This document shows, piece by piece, positions 16,790 through 26,286 of a stretch of 64,000 bases of DNA. Origin of the DNA: Epilithonimonas sp042695135. GTDB taxonomy: Bacteria > Bacteroidota > Bacteroidia > Flavobacteriales > Weeksellaceae. The DNA is taken from positions 1,674,001-1,738,000 of the forward strand of contig NZ_CP170547.1 in NCBI RefSeq assembly GCF_042695135.1. Direction: 5' to 3'. The notes under the pieces are model-generated. The model was not told where the DNA came from. It saw only the letters and a list, made by a program, of their open reading frames with translations, and made no database searches. The number at the start of each line of letters is the position of its first letter. The stretch's first letter is position 1. The translations under genes and the position numbers were made by a program.

Positions 16790-18637
16790 GTGAAAATTCA
16801 TAACAAAAAAAGATTTCTCAGTTTTCTCAAATTTAAAAGAGATTTTCAGCAATATGGGCTGGAGAAGGCTCGCAGTTATGAACTGATCCTGCACTGGCTC
16901 AACAACAGACTCAGCCGAAGCCAGTTTCTTCTGCTTTCCGGGATTTTGGTAGGTTGTACCGCAGGATTAGCGGGCGTTTTGCTGAAAACCATTGTCCATA
17001 ATATTCACTTTTTCATTACAAATAAAGTTCATTTTGAATATCAGATTTTGTTCTACATTATCTTTCCTTTTTTAGGAATTGTGTTGACGACGAGTATTGT
17101 TCTTACTATTTTCAAAGGTCAGGACAGGAAGGGTATTGGTGCGATATTGTATGAGATTGCACAGAATTCCAGCATTGTTTCTTCCGTTAAAACGTATTCG
17201 CAGATTGTGCAAAGTGCTATTACTGTTGGTCTTGGAGGATCTGCGGGTCTGGAAAGTCCGATTGCAGTGACTGGTGCGGCGATTGGTTCCAACTACGCCC
17301 AGACCTACCGTCTGAATTATAAAGAAAGGACTTTGCTTTTGGCCGCAGGAGCAACGGCTGGTATAGCTTCTGCCTTCAACGCTCCGATTGCCGGGATTAT
17401 GTTTGCTTTTGAGATCCTGCTGACGGGTGTTGTGTTTACAGACTTCATCCCATTGGTTGTGGCTGCCGTTTGTGGAAGTCTTTTGTCCAGGATTCTACTT
17501 CAGGAAGATATTCTTTTCAGATTTTATACGAGGGAAGCATTCAATTATAAGAATGTCCCTTACTATCTGATATTGGGAATTGTGACAGGTTTGTACGCCA
17601 GATATTTTTTAATTGTGTCTCAGAAAGTCGAGCACTTTCTCAAAGGACTGCGAATGTCTCGTCTGCGCAAGGCCATGCTGGGAGGTGCTGTTTTGTCGTT
17701 TCTATGTGTTCTTTTTCCGCCCTTATTCGGAGAAGGGTATGATACGGTAAAGGCATTTACCAATGGACATGCTAATATTATTATTGAGAACAGCCTTTTC
17801 AGATATTTTGATCTTAAGGAATATACGATTATCATATTTCTGATTCTCGTTTGTCTTTTAAAAGCCTTCGCAACATCGTTTACCATTTTCAGCGGCGGGA
17901 ATGGCGGTAATTTTGCGCCATCACTTTTTGCGGGAGGTTCTGTTGGATTTTTATTTGGAGTGATCTGTCAGCAGATCGGTTTCAAGGATGTTCCGGTTAC
18001 CAATCTTGTTTTGGTTGGGATGGCAGGCGCAATGAGCGGGGTTTTGTATGCACCGTTAACAGCTATCTTTCTGATTGCCGAATCCAGCTTTGGCTATGAT
18101 TTGTTTATTCCGTTGATGATCGTGTCTGTCATTTCTTATCTGATGGCAAAATGGTTTTCGCCCATATCACCGGAACTGAAATCTTTGGCAGATCAGGGAA
18201 AAATATTTACCAATGAGCACGATAAAAACCTTTTATTTTCACTTCACACGGAAGATTTTATCGATAAAAATGCTCAGACCATCCACGAAAATGCTTCTAT
18301 AAATGACCTTTTCGAAATGGTGAAAAATGGCAGCAAAAATTTGTTTGCCGTGGTAAATAGTGATAAAAAATTAAAAGGAATTCTGACGCTTGATGATATC
18401 CGGCCTTATCTTTTCAATCAGGAAAATAATGCCGCACTGCCAGTTATAAAAATTATGAAAGCACCACCAGCATTGATAAAACCCGAAGATAAACCGCTGG
18501 ATATCCTGCAGATTTTTGATGATACAGGATCCTGGAATCTCCCGGTTGTTGATCAGAATAATCTGTTTATTGGTTTCATCTCCAAATCATCAATTCTGAT
18601 GAGCTACAGACAAGTCCTGAAAGGTTATTCTGAGTAA
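16790..18637 (+). CDS. ClC-family chloride channel/antiporter with CBS domains
   Basis: The open frame extends upstream to 16568, but a good promoter lies at 16687-16719 and protein-like sequence starts at VKIHNKKRFLSFL, so I place the start at the GTG of 16790 (615 residues). The membrane part has the ClC gate motif GSAGLESP, with the gating Glu, and GGNGGNFAPSLFAGG, equivalent to the GxFxP chloride-binding motif. The first motif (GSGIP in Escherichia coli) reads GIGAI, so the central Ser is replaced. The C-terminal 130 residues form two CBS domains (IHENASINDLFEMV, LTLDDIRPYLF, GFISKSSILM), which usually bind adenine nucleotides and regulate the channel. It should move chloride or other anions across the inner membrane. 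Confidence 0.9.
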   Translation: MKIHNKKRFLSFLKFKRDFQQYGLEKARSYELILHWLNNRLSRSQFLLLSGILVGCTAGLAGVLLKTIVHNIHFFITNKVHFEYQILFYIIFPFLGIVLTTSIVLTIFKGQDRKGIGAILYEIAQNSSIVSSVKTYSQIVQSAITVGLGGSAGLESPIAVTGAAIGSNYAQTYRLNYKERTLLLAAGATAGIASAFNAPIAGIMFAFEILLTGVVFTDFIPLVVAAVCGSLLSRILLQEDILFRFYTREAFNYKNVPYYLILGIVTGLYARYFLIVSQKVEHFLKGLRMSRLRKAMLGGAVLSFLCVLFPPLFGEGYDTVKAFTNGHANIIIENSLFRYFDLKEYTIIIFLILVCLLKAFATSFTIFSGGNGGNFAPSLFAGGSVGFLFGVICQQIGFKDVPVTNLVLVGMAGAMSGVLYAPLTAIFLIAESSFGYDLFIPLMIVSVISYLMAKWFSPISPELKSLADQGKIFTNEHDKNLLFSLHTEDFIDKNAQTIHENASINDLFEMVKNGSKNLFAVVNSDKKLKGILTLDDIRPYLFNQENNAALPVIKIMKAPPALIKPEDKPLDILQIFDDTGSWNLPVVDQNNLFIGFISKSSILMSYRQVLKGYSE

Positions 18638-18661
18638 TGAGTGATTTTTAAACAAACAAAA

Positions 18662-18685
18662 AGCCGGATTATTTCTAATCCGGCT
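18662..18685. terminator. Bidirectional terminator between ClC and LptF/G-type genes
   Basis: A perfect 10-bp stem (agccggatta/taatccggct) with a 4-base loop sits between convergent genes. An A tract precedes it and T-rich sequence follows. Confidence 0.75.
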
Positions 18686-18692
18686 GTTATAT

Positions 18693-20147
18693 TTATTGGT
18701 ATCGCTGATGTTCTTTTGGTTTCGAGAATCTATCAATAAGCGGTTTGAACAGTGCTTTGTATTTCTCAATATCAAATAACTGGGAATCTGTCAGAGCTTT
18801 ATAAGTAATCCAGACACTGAATGGAAATAGTACAATATTCGGAATCCAGGCTGCGAGGTAAGGATTTAGTTTTCCTTTCCAGGATATGTTTTCTACGGTA
18901 AGATTCAGAACGTAAAAAATGATGAAGATCACAATCGCGATAATCACCGGAAGTCCCATTCCGCCCTTTCTGATGATGGATCCTAGACTGGCACCAATCA
19001 AAAAGAAAATGATACAGGTGAACGAGTAGGAGACAATACGCTGCTGGTACATCACGATTTTATTATGCTGTTTCACCGTGTCTGCAATAGCATTCTCGTT
19101 AGAATCTATAGCCGCTTTCAGAACATTTATTTTGCTGTAAGCACCCCAAAGCACTTCCAGTTTTTTATCTTTTTTTAGTGTATCGATTTTATACGGCTCT
19201 TTGATGATTTTGTCCTTAGGCTTCACCTTATCGATGTATTGAACGTAGTTGTTGGTCTGCGTGATCACCGGCGACGTCACCGAATTGACTGTTGCAATAT
19301 TGGTTTTTCTATTTTTTTCCAGTGTAGTATTCACTTCTGCATAAGTCTGGAAGCGGTAATCATCCGTTATTTTTTCCTGCTCTATCGCATTATTTATCAG
19401 TTCGCTGATGTCAAAATGATAAACCAGACTGTCAAATTTCACGGATTGGTTCGGTTGTTTTTTTCTTTCCTCATAAGGCTTACCAGAGATATTATCTTCA
19501 AAAACATAGCCGTTGTACAGGATTAGTTTCAGATAGTTACGGTCTTCTGCCGGAGCAAATTTTCCCTGCTTTGCAATGATGGTCTGTTGATTATCATAAG
19601 GACTTGCATTCTTGTGAAGGAAAACACCTTCCAGCTTTTCGCCTTTTTCACCATAGATCTTATCAAATTTCACTGAGTATCCGGAGATCTGATCAATAAA
19701 AACACCTGGTGTAAAGTTGATTGCAGGTTTGGACGACACAATATTAAATAACATATTCTTTGCCTTTCTCTGGAAATCCGGTATCACATTATTGGAAAAG
19801 AAAAACAGAATACCGGCGAGAAAACTAACCGTAATCAGCAATGGCATCATCACCCGAAGCAGTGAAATCCCTGCGGCCTTCATCGCTGCCAGCTCATACC
19901 GTTCTCCAAAATCCCCAAATGTCATAATGGAGGAGAGTAGGATCGTGAGCGGCAAAACCATACTCACAACGCTCATTCCCAGATAGAAAAGCAACTTCAG
20001 TATTTCGCCATAGCTTAGTCCTTTTCCTGTCAGCTGAGACATCTGCGTCCAGATAATATTAACAATGAAGATGAAAAACAACACACTGAAAATAAAAAGA
20101 AACGGTCCGAAAAAGGTTTTGACAATATATTGATCTAATTTTTTCAA
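18693..20147 (-). CDS. LptF/LptG-type lipopolysaccharide export permease (YjgP/YjgQ)
   Basis: The product is 484 residues. The N-terminus MKKLDQYIVKTFFGPFLFIF and the following helices (SVVSMVLPLTILLSSIMTFG, RYELAAMKAAGISLLRVMMP) are typical of LptF/LptG permeases. Three further helices lie near the C-terminus (IVSYSFTCIIFFLIGASLGS, PVIIAIVIFIIFYVLNL). The middle, about residues 140-370, is the periplasmic beta-jellyroll, here longer than usual with a Lys-rich insert around 310-350. It transfers lipopolysaccharide or lipooligosaccharide from the inner membrane to the periplasmic bridge with LptB. The gene stands alone; LptF and LptG cannot be told apart from sequence here. Confidence 0.88.
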   Translation of the reverse strand: MKKLDQYIVKTFFGPFLFIFSVLFFIFIVNIIWTQMSQLTGKGLSYGEILKLLFYLGMSVVSMVLPLTILLSSIMTFGDFGERYELAAMKAAGISLLRVMMPLLITVSFLAGILFFFSNNVIPDFQRKAKNMLFNIVSSKPAINFTPGVFIDQISGYSVKFDKIYGEKGEKLEGVFLHKNASPYDNQQTIIAKQGKFAPAEDRNYLKLILYNGYVFEDNISGKPYEERKKQPNQSVKFDSLVYHFDISELINNAIEQEKITDDYRFQTYAEVNTTLEKNRKTNIATVNSVTSPVITQTNNYVQYIDKVKPKDKIIKEPYKIDTLKKDKKLEVLWGAYSKINVLKAAIDSNENAIADTVKQHNKIVMYQQRIVSYSFTCIIFFLIGASLGSIIRKGGMGLPVIIAIVIFIIFYVLNLTVENISWKGKLNPYLAAWIPNIVLFPFSVWITYKALTDSQLFDIEKYKALFKPLIDRFSKPKEHQRYQ

Positions 20148-20245
20148 TTCAGAAATTTAAACCTCAAAAATACTGCAAAAAAAGCAATACTGAAATGGGT
20201 TGTGAGATTTTAGGAAATATTTATAAAGTTGATAATTTTCTTTGA

Positions 20246-20330
20246 TAAATTAATAGTGTCCAGCTTTAGCCCGATAACAAAATTGAAAACAAAAATGGCT
20301 TTAGCCCATTCCTATTGATCATAGTTAAAT
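20246..20330. repeat. Intergenic repeat with ctttagccc words
   Basis: The segment contains agctttagcccgat and, about 30 bp on, ggctttagcccattcctatt. Such ctttagccc words are common in short repeats of flavobacterial intergenic DNA (from memory). Only one copy occurs in this window, so the call is tentative. Confidence 0.3.
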
Positions 20331-20354
20331 AATTATCAAAATATGATCACAAAA

Positions 20355-20379
20355 AATCCGCAACATTCAATTGCGGATT
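20355..20379 (-). terminator. Terminator of the aldehyde dehydrogenase gene
   Basis: The stem aatccgcaa/ttgcggatt has a 7-base loop, with an A tract at its left side that reads as a T run on the minus strand. It lies 55 bp beyond the stop of the minus-strand gene. Confidence 0.7.
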
Positions 20380-20433
20380 AAATTAAAGACAATAAAAGTC
20401 TATTATCTATTCGTCTATTATCTTTGAGTCTGA

Positions 20434-22059
20434 TTAAAAAATATAATCCGTACTCAGGAAGTTAGAATCGTGGTCTCTTACGATTGAGTTCAATAATGTC
20501 TTGTTGGATTCTGTAATTTTTGCAGCCACCAAAGATCGGATTGAGAAAGATCTCAGAGCGTCAAAAACAGAAAGTGTTCCTTCTGCGCTGTCTTTTCTTC
20601 CCGTGAATGGGAAAACATCCGGACCTCTTTGTGCCTGACAGTTGATATTAAGACGACTTACCAAGTTTACAAACGCATCAATCAGTTTCGAAGTTTCCAT
20701 TGGATCTTCACTGAAAAGACTCACCTGCATCCCGTGATCTGCATTCACCTGATAATCGATTGGCTCTTCGATATTGTCAAAAGGAACTACAGGAATCACC
20801 GGTCCGAATTGCTCCTCGTGATAAAGTTTCATTTGGTCGTTCACAGGATAAACTACAGCTGGAAAAACGAAAGACGCTTCGTTATAACCGCCGTTTTCAT
20901 TCAGGACTTTTGCGCCTTTTGCCAAAGCATCATCGATGCATTCTTTTAAATATGGTGGTTTATTAACTTCCGGAAGCGGCGTGATCTTCACATCTTTTTC
21001 CCAAGGCAAACCAGGTTTCAAAGCGGAAACTGCAGCCGTTAACTTCTTAGTAAATTCCTCAGCTACTTCTTTCTGAACGAAGATTAATTTTAAAGCCGTA
21101 CATCGTTGACCGTTGAAGGAAAGTGATCCCAGAATACATTCGCTGACAGCAACATCCAGGTCGGCGTGTTTTGTAACGATAGCTGCATTTTTGGCATCAA
21201 GGCTTAAAATTGCTCTTAATCTGTTGACTTTTGGATGAAGTTTTTTCAAACCATTGGCAACTTTACTCGATCCGATAAAAGCCAGAACATTCACTTTTCC
21301 GCTTTCCATAATTGGGGTGATGATCTCTGCTCCTTTTCCGTAAAGTGTATTGACTGTTCCTTTTGGGAAGGCTTCCTGGAAAGCTTTTAATAAAGGATAA
21401 TGGGCAAGAACGCCGTGTTTTGGTAATTTGAACAAGATCGTATTTCCCATAATCAAAGCAGGAATCAATGTTGTGAAGATCTCATTCAGCGGATAATTGA
21501 ATGGTCCCATACTCAGTACTACGCCAAGCGGTGCTCTTCTGATTTGGGCAATTGTTCCTTCTGCCTGTTGGAATCTTGAAGATTCGCGGTCAAGATCTTT
21601 TAAAGCGTCAATGGTTTGGTTAATGTAATCTACCGTTCTGTCAAATTCTTTGGTAGAATCTGGGAGTGTTTTTCCGATTTCCCACATCAATAGTTTGATG
21701 ACCAATTCTCTTTGCTGAATCATTAAATAAACGAACTTCTGCATACATTTGATTCTGCCTTCCACAGACATGGTCGGCCATTCGCCAAGTCCGTTGTCGT
21801 AAGCTTTTACGGAGGCTTCCAGAACGTCCATTGCATCCTGCGGCGTAATGTTCGGGATGCTTCCCAATAGTTTTCTTTCCAGTCCGTTTTCTGTCGGGAT
21901 GCAGATCGGGGAGTAGATTTCGGTAACATCGCCGTTCCATTCTACCAGTTCACCGTTCAGGAGGTAAACACGTTGGTGGATTTCCGCGACTTTGTATTCT
22001 TCTGGGATTTCGTTTTCGCTTTTGAATATGTCTTTGAAGATTGGATTTTCTGAACTCAT
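20434..22059 (-). CDS. NADP-dependent (non-phosphorylating) glyceraldehyde-3-phosphate dehydrogenase-type ALDH
   Basis: The product is 541 residues, an aldehyde dehydrogenase superfamily member with the Rossmann segment GPFNYPLNE and the active-site motif FNGQRCTALK (Cys320). The overall sequence and long N-terminus match the family annotated as NADP-dependent glyceraldehyde-3-phosphate dehydrogenase in Bacteroidota, which oxidises the aldehyde to 3-phosphoglycerate and yields NADPH. The motif that normally supplies the general-base Glu (ELGGK) reads SLDAK at 286-290, so that Glu is absent at its usual place. I recall this as a trait of the family rather than damage. The gene is monocistronic with its own terminator. 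The ALDH call is certain; the substrate is a family-based inference. Confidence 0.82.
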   Translation of the reverse strand: MSSENPIFKDIFKSENEIPEEYKVAEIHQRVYLLNGELVEWNGDVTEIYSPICIPTENGLERKLLGSIPNITPQDAMDVLEASVKAYDNGLGEWPTMSVEGRIKCMQKFVYLMIQQRELVIKLLMWEIGKTLPDSTKEFDRTVDYINQTIDALKDLDRESSRFQQAEGTIAQIRRAPLGVVLSMGPFNYPLNEIFTTLIPALIMGNTILFKLPKHGVLAHYPLLKAFQEAFPKGTVNTLYGKGAEIITPIMESGKVNVLAFIGSSKVANGLKKLHPKVNRLRAILSLDAKNAAIVTKHADLDVAVSECILGSLSFNGQRCTALKLIFVQKEVAEEFTKKLTAAVSALKPGLPWEKDVKITPLPEVNKPPYLKECIDDALAKGAKVLNENGGYNEASFVFPAVVYPVNDQMKLYHEEQFGPVIPVVPFDNIEEPIDYQVNADHGMQVSLFSEDPMETSKLIDAFVNLVSRLNINCQAQRGPDVFPFTGRKDSAEGTLSVFDALRSFSIRSLVAAKITESNKTLLNSIVRDHDSNFLSTDYIF

Positions 22060-22212
22060 AGTTTTGTTAATTGTTATTGAATTAGATTTCGATTTTTGAT
22101 GACAATAAATTTAGAGATAAAGATTGATTCTGGGAATATGTTAACATAGATTTATTCTATGCGGGAATCAAAAAAACTCAACATTATAGTTGAGTTATTA
22201 TTTTCTAGTATT

Positions 22213-22282
22213 TTATTATTCCGTAGAAATCTTGACTTCGTATATCTCGACAAAGACAGTTTAGATTCCTACGGAATGACAA
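22213..22282. repeat. Palindromic repeat, family B, copy 2
   Basis: Left arm attattccgtagaaatct and right arm agattcctacggaatgacaa are inverted around about 30 bp. The right arm is identical to that of the copy at 7047-7114; the left arm carries a few changes. Confidence 0.7.
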
Positions 22283-22312
22283 AATTGAGTTTTTTATTAA
22301 TTTGATGAAGAA

Positions 22313-22702
22313 TTATTTACCATCCGTAGACTTAAGCGCCCAAGCAATGAGAGCTGGCTGCATAAATAATCTGGCAAACCTCTTGTTATCTGTGTTGAGG
22401 CCGAAAGCGCTTCTTCTTTCTTTATATTGAGTATAATTTCCCGGGAAAACAGCAGTGAATAATCCTGCTGCGATCTTTCCTACAAGTGATTCATATTTCT
22501 TGGGTGCAGCGATGATGGCGGCTCCCATGGCGATCTCAACGATTCCGGAATAGATAACAGTGTCATCCTTTTCCAGCGGAACCCACTCCGGAACCTGAGC
22601 CTGAAATTCTTTTCTTGCGAAGGTCAGGTGTCCGATTCCTGCTGTAATCAGCATTGCGCCTAAGCCGTATTTTGCGATAGTTTTAATTGTATTTGCTTCC
22701 AT
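22313..22702 (-). CDS. DoxX-like small membrane protein
   Basis: The product is 129 residues with about four hydrophobic segments: GLGAMLITAGIGHLTF, VIYSGIVEIAMGAAIIAAP, IAAGLFTAVFPGN and FMQPALIAWAL. The segment AGIGHLTFARKEF followed by PEWVPLEKDDTVIYSGIVEI matches the DoxX/DoxX-like family of inner-membrane proteins, often linked to redox or thiol stress. The function of this branch is not established. It is divergent from the thiol peroxidase gene at 22825, which fits an oxidative-stress theme but is not proof. The start at 22702 gives a normal length for the family. Confidence 0.7.
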   Translation of the reverse strand: MEANTIKTIAKYGLGAMLITAGIGHLTFARKEFQAQVPEWVPLEKDDTVIYSGIVEIAMGAAIIAAPKKYESLVGKIAAGLFTAVFPGNYTQYKERRSAFGLNTDNKRFARLFMQPALIAWALKSTDGK

Positions 22703-22801
22703 AATAGGGGATTTTCTTGGTGTAGGTTCAAGAATGATTCCAAAAAATATTAATGATTGTTAAATCCTTGGCATTAATCTAAGATCATTCATAAAATGAG
22801 A

Positions 22802-22809
22802 TAAATTTG
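22802..22809 (+). promoter_or_regulatory. -7 box of the thiol peroxidase promoter
   Basis: TAAATTTG matches TAnnTTTG. It overlaps a possible TTG start at 22807, so translation must start downstream, at the ATG of 22825. No convincing -33 element is seen at the usual distance. Confidence 0.45.
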
Positions 22810-22824
22810 TTTAAAATTAAAAAT

Positions 22825-23397
22825 ATGTTTTCAAAAATAGTTTTCAGTACAATGTTATGTTTCTCAACATTTGTTTTTGCTCAAAGTTCTAAAACAGCCA
22901 ATACCGTTTTGATGGGTGGAAATACAGTGCATACTTATTCCAAATTGCCGACCATCAATCAGCAGGCGCCGAAATTCAGTTTGACGGGTGTGGATATGAA
23001 AGATCAGAATCTGGATTCCTATAAAGGAAAATATCTGATTCTGAATATCTTCCCCAGTGTAGATACGGGTGTTTGTTCTGCCTCGGTACGTCATTTTAAT
23101 GAAAATGCGGCAAGCCTTCCGAATACGGTTGTACTTTGTATTTCAAAAGATCTTCCGTTTGCGCAGAAGAGATTTTGTGGTGCTGAAGGTATTAAAAATG
23201 TCGTGATGCTGTCCGATTTTCGATCCGATTTTGGAAAAACGTATGGCGTAGAATTGACGGATTCTCCTATGAAAGGGCTTTTGAGCAGAGCCGTTGTGGT
23301 AATAGATCCGTCCGGGAAAATTGTTTACGAAGAGCAAGTGAGCGATATTTCTCACGAGCCAAATTATGAGGCTGCAATGAAGGCTGTTAAATTATAG
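22825..23397 (+). CDS. tpx: Exported thiol peroxidase (Tpx), atypical 2-Cys peroxiredoxin
   Basis: With the ATG at 22825 the product is 190 residues, beginning with a signal peptide (MFSKIVFSTMLCFSTFVFAQ). The peroxiredoxin fold follows, with SVDTGVCSASVRHFN (peroxidatic Cys84) and QKRFCGAEG (resolving Cys118). These mark the Tpx subfamily, which reduces hydrogen peroxide and organic peroxides via an intramolecular disulfide. Most Tpx proteins are cytosolic or reach the periplasm without an obvious leader, so the N-terminal leader is notable and places this one in the periplasm. It is divergent from a DoxX-like gene and ends at a strong terminator. Confidence 0.9.
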   Translation: MFSKIVFSTMLCFSTFVFAQSSKTANTVLMGGNTVHTYSKLPTINQQAPKFSLTGVDMKDQNLDSYKGKYLILNIFPSVDTGVCSASVRHFNENAASLPNTVVLCISKDLPFAQKRFCGAEGIKNVVMLSDFRSDFGKTYGVELTDSPMKGLLSRAVVVIDPSGKIVYEEQVSDISHEPNYEAAMKAVKL

Positions 23398-23421
23398 AGA
23401 TTATTACTTTCTACAATATTG

Positions 23422-23448
23422 AAAAGCAACCTAACATAGGTTGCTTTT
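23422..23448 (+). terminator. Rho-independent terminator of tpx
   Basis: The stem aaaagcaacct/aggttgctttt has a 5-base loop and lies 24 bp after the stop. The stem sequence is nearly the same as the terminator at 15981. The remaining gap to 23705 shows no gene. Confidence 0.8.
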
Positions 23449-23705
23449 GTCAATTTGACATATTATTTTGAGAGATGATTTCCGTTACATCGCTGTTACC
23501 TTCCCGTTACCTAAGTGTGTTTTTTTGATTTGGGGTTTGGTGATTTTTGACAGTTTGGAATAATAAATATTGTATATCATGAGAATTACTGGATTCTAAA
23601 TGGCACACAACAACAATGAGAAATAGGTGGCGTTTTTTAATAATTATGGATTCAAAAAACAGGAAAAATTATAAAACTGATCCATGGAGAATAATTTTAC
23701 AATTT

Positions 23706-26036
23706 TCAGATCCCCTCCACAAACTCATAATCCACATCCTTTGCTTCATAATTCACTGTAACACGCAAAGCTTTCAAACCATTAATTCCCTGTAAATCTT
23801 CAACTTCCAATTCCTCAACAGTTGATTCCAGAATATTTTGATTCTGGAGGATTTTTATTAAAGATAAATAATCCTGTCTTTCTCTTTCCTGAGAAAAAAT
23901 AATACTAATTTTTCCAGGTTGTGTGATTCGCTCAGTTGAGTTTTTAACAGTCGATTTATCGATGCGTTTTTTAATCATTTCGTAGCGTGCATTGTAGCTT
24001 CCGTCCACATCAAAACGTTTTTCGTCCATTCGGAATCTGATACTGATTGGCGTACTGTAAACCAAAATCAATGATGAAACATCTAATGAATATTCAAGAT
24101 TCTTTCTAAATTGGTTGTACTGCAATTCACTTTCACAAAGCACACGCAGTTGCCATAATCTAAGATTTTTTAAAAAAACCGGATCATAAGTCAAATCTGG
24201 CGCAATAGAAGATCCAATGTACATATTGTGCTCTAATCCGTCGGTTTTGAAACGCTCGTAATAGAAGGGAAAACGATGCTGTTGTTCCTCTTGTCTTTTG
24301 TCCAGAATATCGGCCAGATTTTTATTAATTGAAGACAAACTATCGTCAAATTTTCTACGGAAATCATAAACCATATTGGTTCTTGGATCCAACTTTTTGT
24401 AATAATCTGTAACCAATTGATTATACTCAATATTTTGAAGTTTTATTGAAGCAAACAACGGATGAATCTCGGACAAAATAAAAGTCTGAACCTGATTTTC
24501 TGTATCCGCTTTTAAGTCTTTGTCTAATAATTTTTGAGACTTAGCAAGTTTTTCTTTAAAAGATTCAAGATCATTATCATAACTGAATTTTGACAATAAA
24601 TCAGTTATCAATCTTAATTGAATTTCAAGATCTTGTTTGATAACCAGATTTCTGGAAATTGATGAATTGCGAATATCAGTTTGCCCGAAAAGCGGTGTCA
24701 GATTCTGGAAACTAATATTTCTGTAAGGCAAATCAAATTCTTCTCTGTAAAAACCAATATGACGTTCTGCTTCCTGGCGGAATTTCCAGTAAACACTTGG
24801 ATGGATCGACGTATATTCACGTTGAATAATAGCCTCTATTCTAGTCTCTATTCCTGTATACAACCTATCCATCGTATCTACCAAATAAGGCATTACGATT
24901 TCCATTTTATTGGCATTGATGCTGTTCAGCAATTTATTTTTGGAAACCAATTCTACAATTCCGAGAATCTTTTTGTCTTTGATAATTGGTGCGAAAATGG
25001 CACTTTTGATTCCCGATTCGTATAGTTGTTTTGCCATCTGGCTTTCCGGATAATCCTGAAAACTTCTGTCCACATCGGAAACACTGAAATATTTTTTGGA
25101 CTCGACAAGCGTATTGAAACTCTTCTCACAAATCATTTCGGTTTTAAAATTCCTTGGTGCCGATGTCAGAATAAAACTGTCCATAATCCCATTGATTGGA
25201 CTTCTCACAAATTTATTACCCTCGTGATCGATCGCAGTGTAGCCGACTTCAAGATCAGCGACCTGAAAGATCGAACGGAAAATTGTATTCATCTCTTCCT
25301 TAAGATTCTTATCATCTTCAATATTGATCAGTTTGCTTTTAAGGTTTGAAATGGCACTTTCTGTGGTTGCATCAAAAAAACTAATGACCGCAAATCCTTT
25401 CATTTCCCAACTGCCGGGAGGGAATTTCTCCTTCCAGAGTTCTTGATCCTCAACATTATCTATCAGTTCTGCAATTTCATCTTCGGTCAGCATTTTGAAA
25501 TTTTCCAAAGCCCTTAATTCCATAAAATCTACATTATTAAGGAAACGGTAATGATTTACAATGCCATCCTCGTTAGGAATATCGAAAATAAAAGGCAATG
25601 AAAAATTGATCTGAACATTATAAAAATTTTTCAAAATAATACAGCAGCACATCACGTAAAAACGGTGTGGATCCATATCCTTGATCAGCAAATCAAAATT
25701 TTCTCCGGCTTGTTCGATAATCGTCTGGAAACGTTCTGTCGGGTTGAAAAAGAAATTATAAAAGGGAAAACCGATTGCCTTGATCTCATTTTTCGTCAGC
25801 ATTGGCGGGAAAAGATCTTTCAGAAGATCCTTCATTAAAGTTTCATTTTTGACAAAAAAATCAAGGTCTTTGATTCCTTCCGTAAGTTCAGGAATTTCTT
25901 TTGTCTTTTCCAAAATCCTCTTATGAGAAAGTGCATATTCAGCATTTTGAAAAGCTTCCGATTCCATTTTCTGGATCAGTTTTTCAAAAGAAAGTTTAAG
26001 AATAAAAGGGCTGTCGTAAAGGGCTTGGAATTCCAT
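23706..26036 (-). CDS. GAF-domain protein, 776 residues
   Basis: I start the protein at Met6 of the longer frame (MEFQALYDSPFILKLSFEKL), because a -7 box (TACATTTG) lies at 26054-26061 on this strand and the upstream Met would be at its edge. The region from about residue 240 to 400 is a GAF-like sensor domain (DLEVGYTAIDHEGN, SAIFAPIIKDKKILGIVELV). The rest is helical and lacks recognisable kinase, cyclase or DNA-binding motifs, and no membrane segment is seen. It is probably a large cytosolic sensor or scaffold, a type common in flavobacteria but without assigned function. The gene is alone and divergent from rlmN. Confidence 0.7.
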   Translation of the reverse strand: MEFQALYDSPFILKLSFEKLIQKMESEAFQNAEYALSHKRILEKTKEIPELTEGIKDLDFFVKNETLMKDLLKDLFPPMLTKNEIKAIGFPFYNFFFNPTERFQTIIEQAGENFDLLIKDMDPHRFYVMCCCIILKNFYNVQINFSLPFIFDIPNEDGIVNHYRFLNNVDFMELRALENFKMLTEDEIAELIDNVEDQELWKEKFPPGSWEMKGFAVISFFDATTESAISNLKSKLINIEDDKNLKEEMNTIFRSIFQVADLEVGYTAIDHEGNKFVRSPINGIMDSFILTSAPRNFKTEMICEKSFNTLVESKKYFSVSDVDRSFQDYPESQMAKQLYESGIKSAIFAPIIKDKKILGIVELVSKNKLLNSINANKMEIVMPYLVDTMDRLYTGIETRIEAIIQREYTSIHPSVYWKFRQEAERHIGFYREEFDLPYRNISFQNLTPLFGQTDIRNSSISRNLVIKQDLEIQLRLITDLLSKFSYDNDLESFKEKLAKSQKLLDKDLKADTENQVQTFILSEIHPLFASIKLQNIEYNQLVTDYYKKLDPRTNMVYDFRRKFDDSLSSINKNLADILDKRQEEQQHRFPFYYERFKTDGLEHNMYIGSSIAPDLTYDPVFLKNLRLWQLRVLCESELQYNQFRKNLEYSLDVSSLILVYSTPISIRFRMDEKRFDVDGSYNARYEMIKKRIDKSTVKNSTERITQPGKISIIFSQERERQDYLSLIKILQNQNILESTVEELEVEDLQGINGLKALRVTVNYEAKDVDYEFVEGI

Positions 26037-26053
26037 GAGGGTAAAAATCAATA

Positions 26054-26061
26054 CAAATGTA
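26054..26061 (-). promoter_or_regulatory. -7 box upstream of the GAF-protein gene
   Basis: The minus strand reads TACATTTG, matching TAnnTTTG, 18 bp from the chosen start codon. No clear -33 element was found. Confidence 0.4.
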
Positions 26062-26238
26062 AGAATTATGAATAAATTAATAAAGTCGTTTCAAAAACAA
26101 AAATACCTTAATTAAATATAATATTGGATCAGTCTGCCGGTGTAACAATTTATTAATGAGAGAAATAGTTCCAATAAGATTAAAAAAAAGTAACAATATT
26201 TCGAATTATCATCTTTATCTATTGTTGCATTGTTATAT

Positions 26239-26269
26239 TTTTAAATTGCTGCATTATCCCGTATCTTTG
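26239..26269 (+). promoter_or_regulatory. rlmN promoter
   Basis: TATCTTTG at 26262-26269 matches the -7 consensus, with a T run (26239-26242) 19 bp upstream as -33 element. The rlmN start lies 18 bp downstream of the -7 box. Confidence 0.55.
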
Positions 26270-26286
26270 CAAAAAATTTCAGAACA

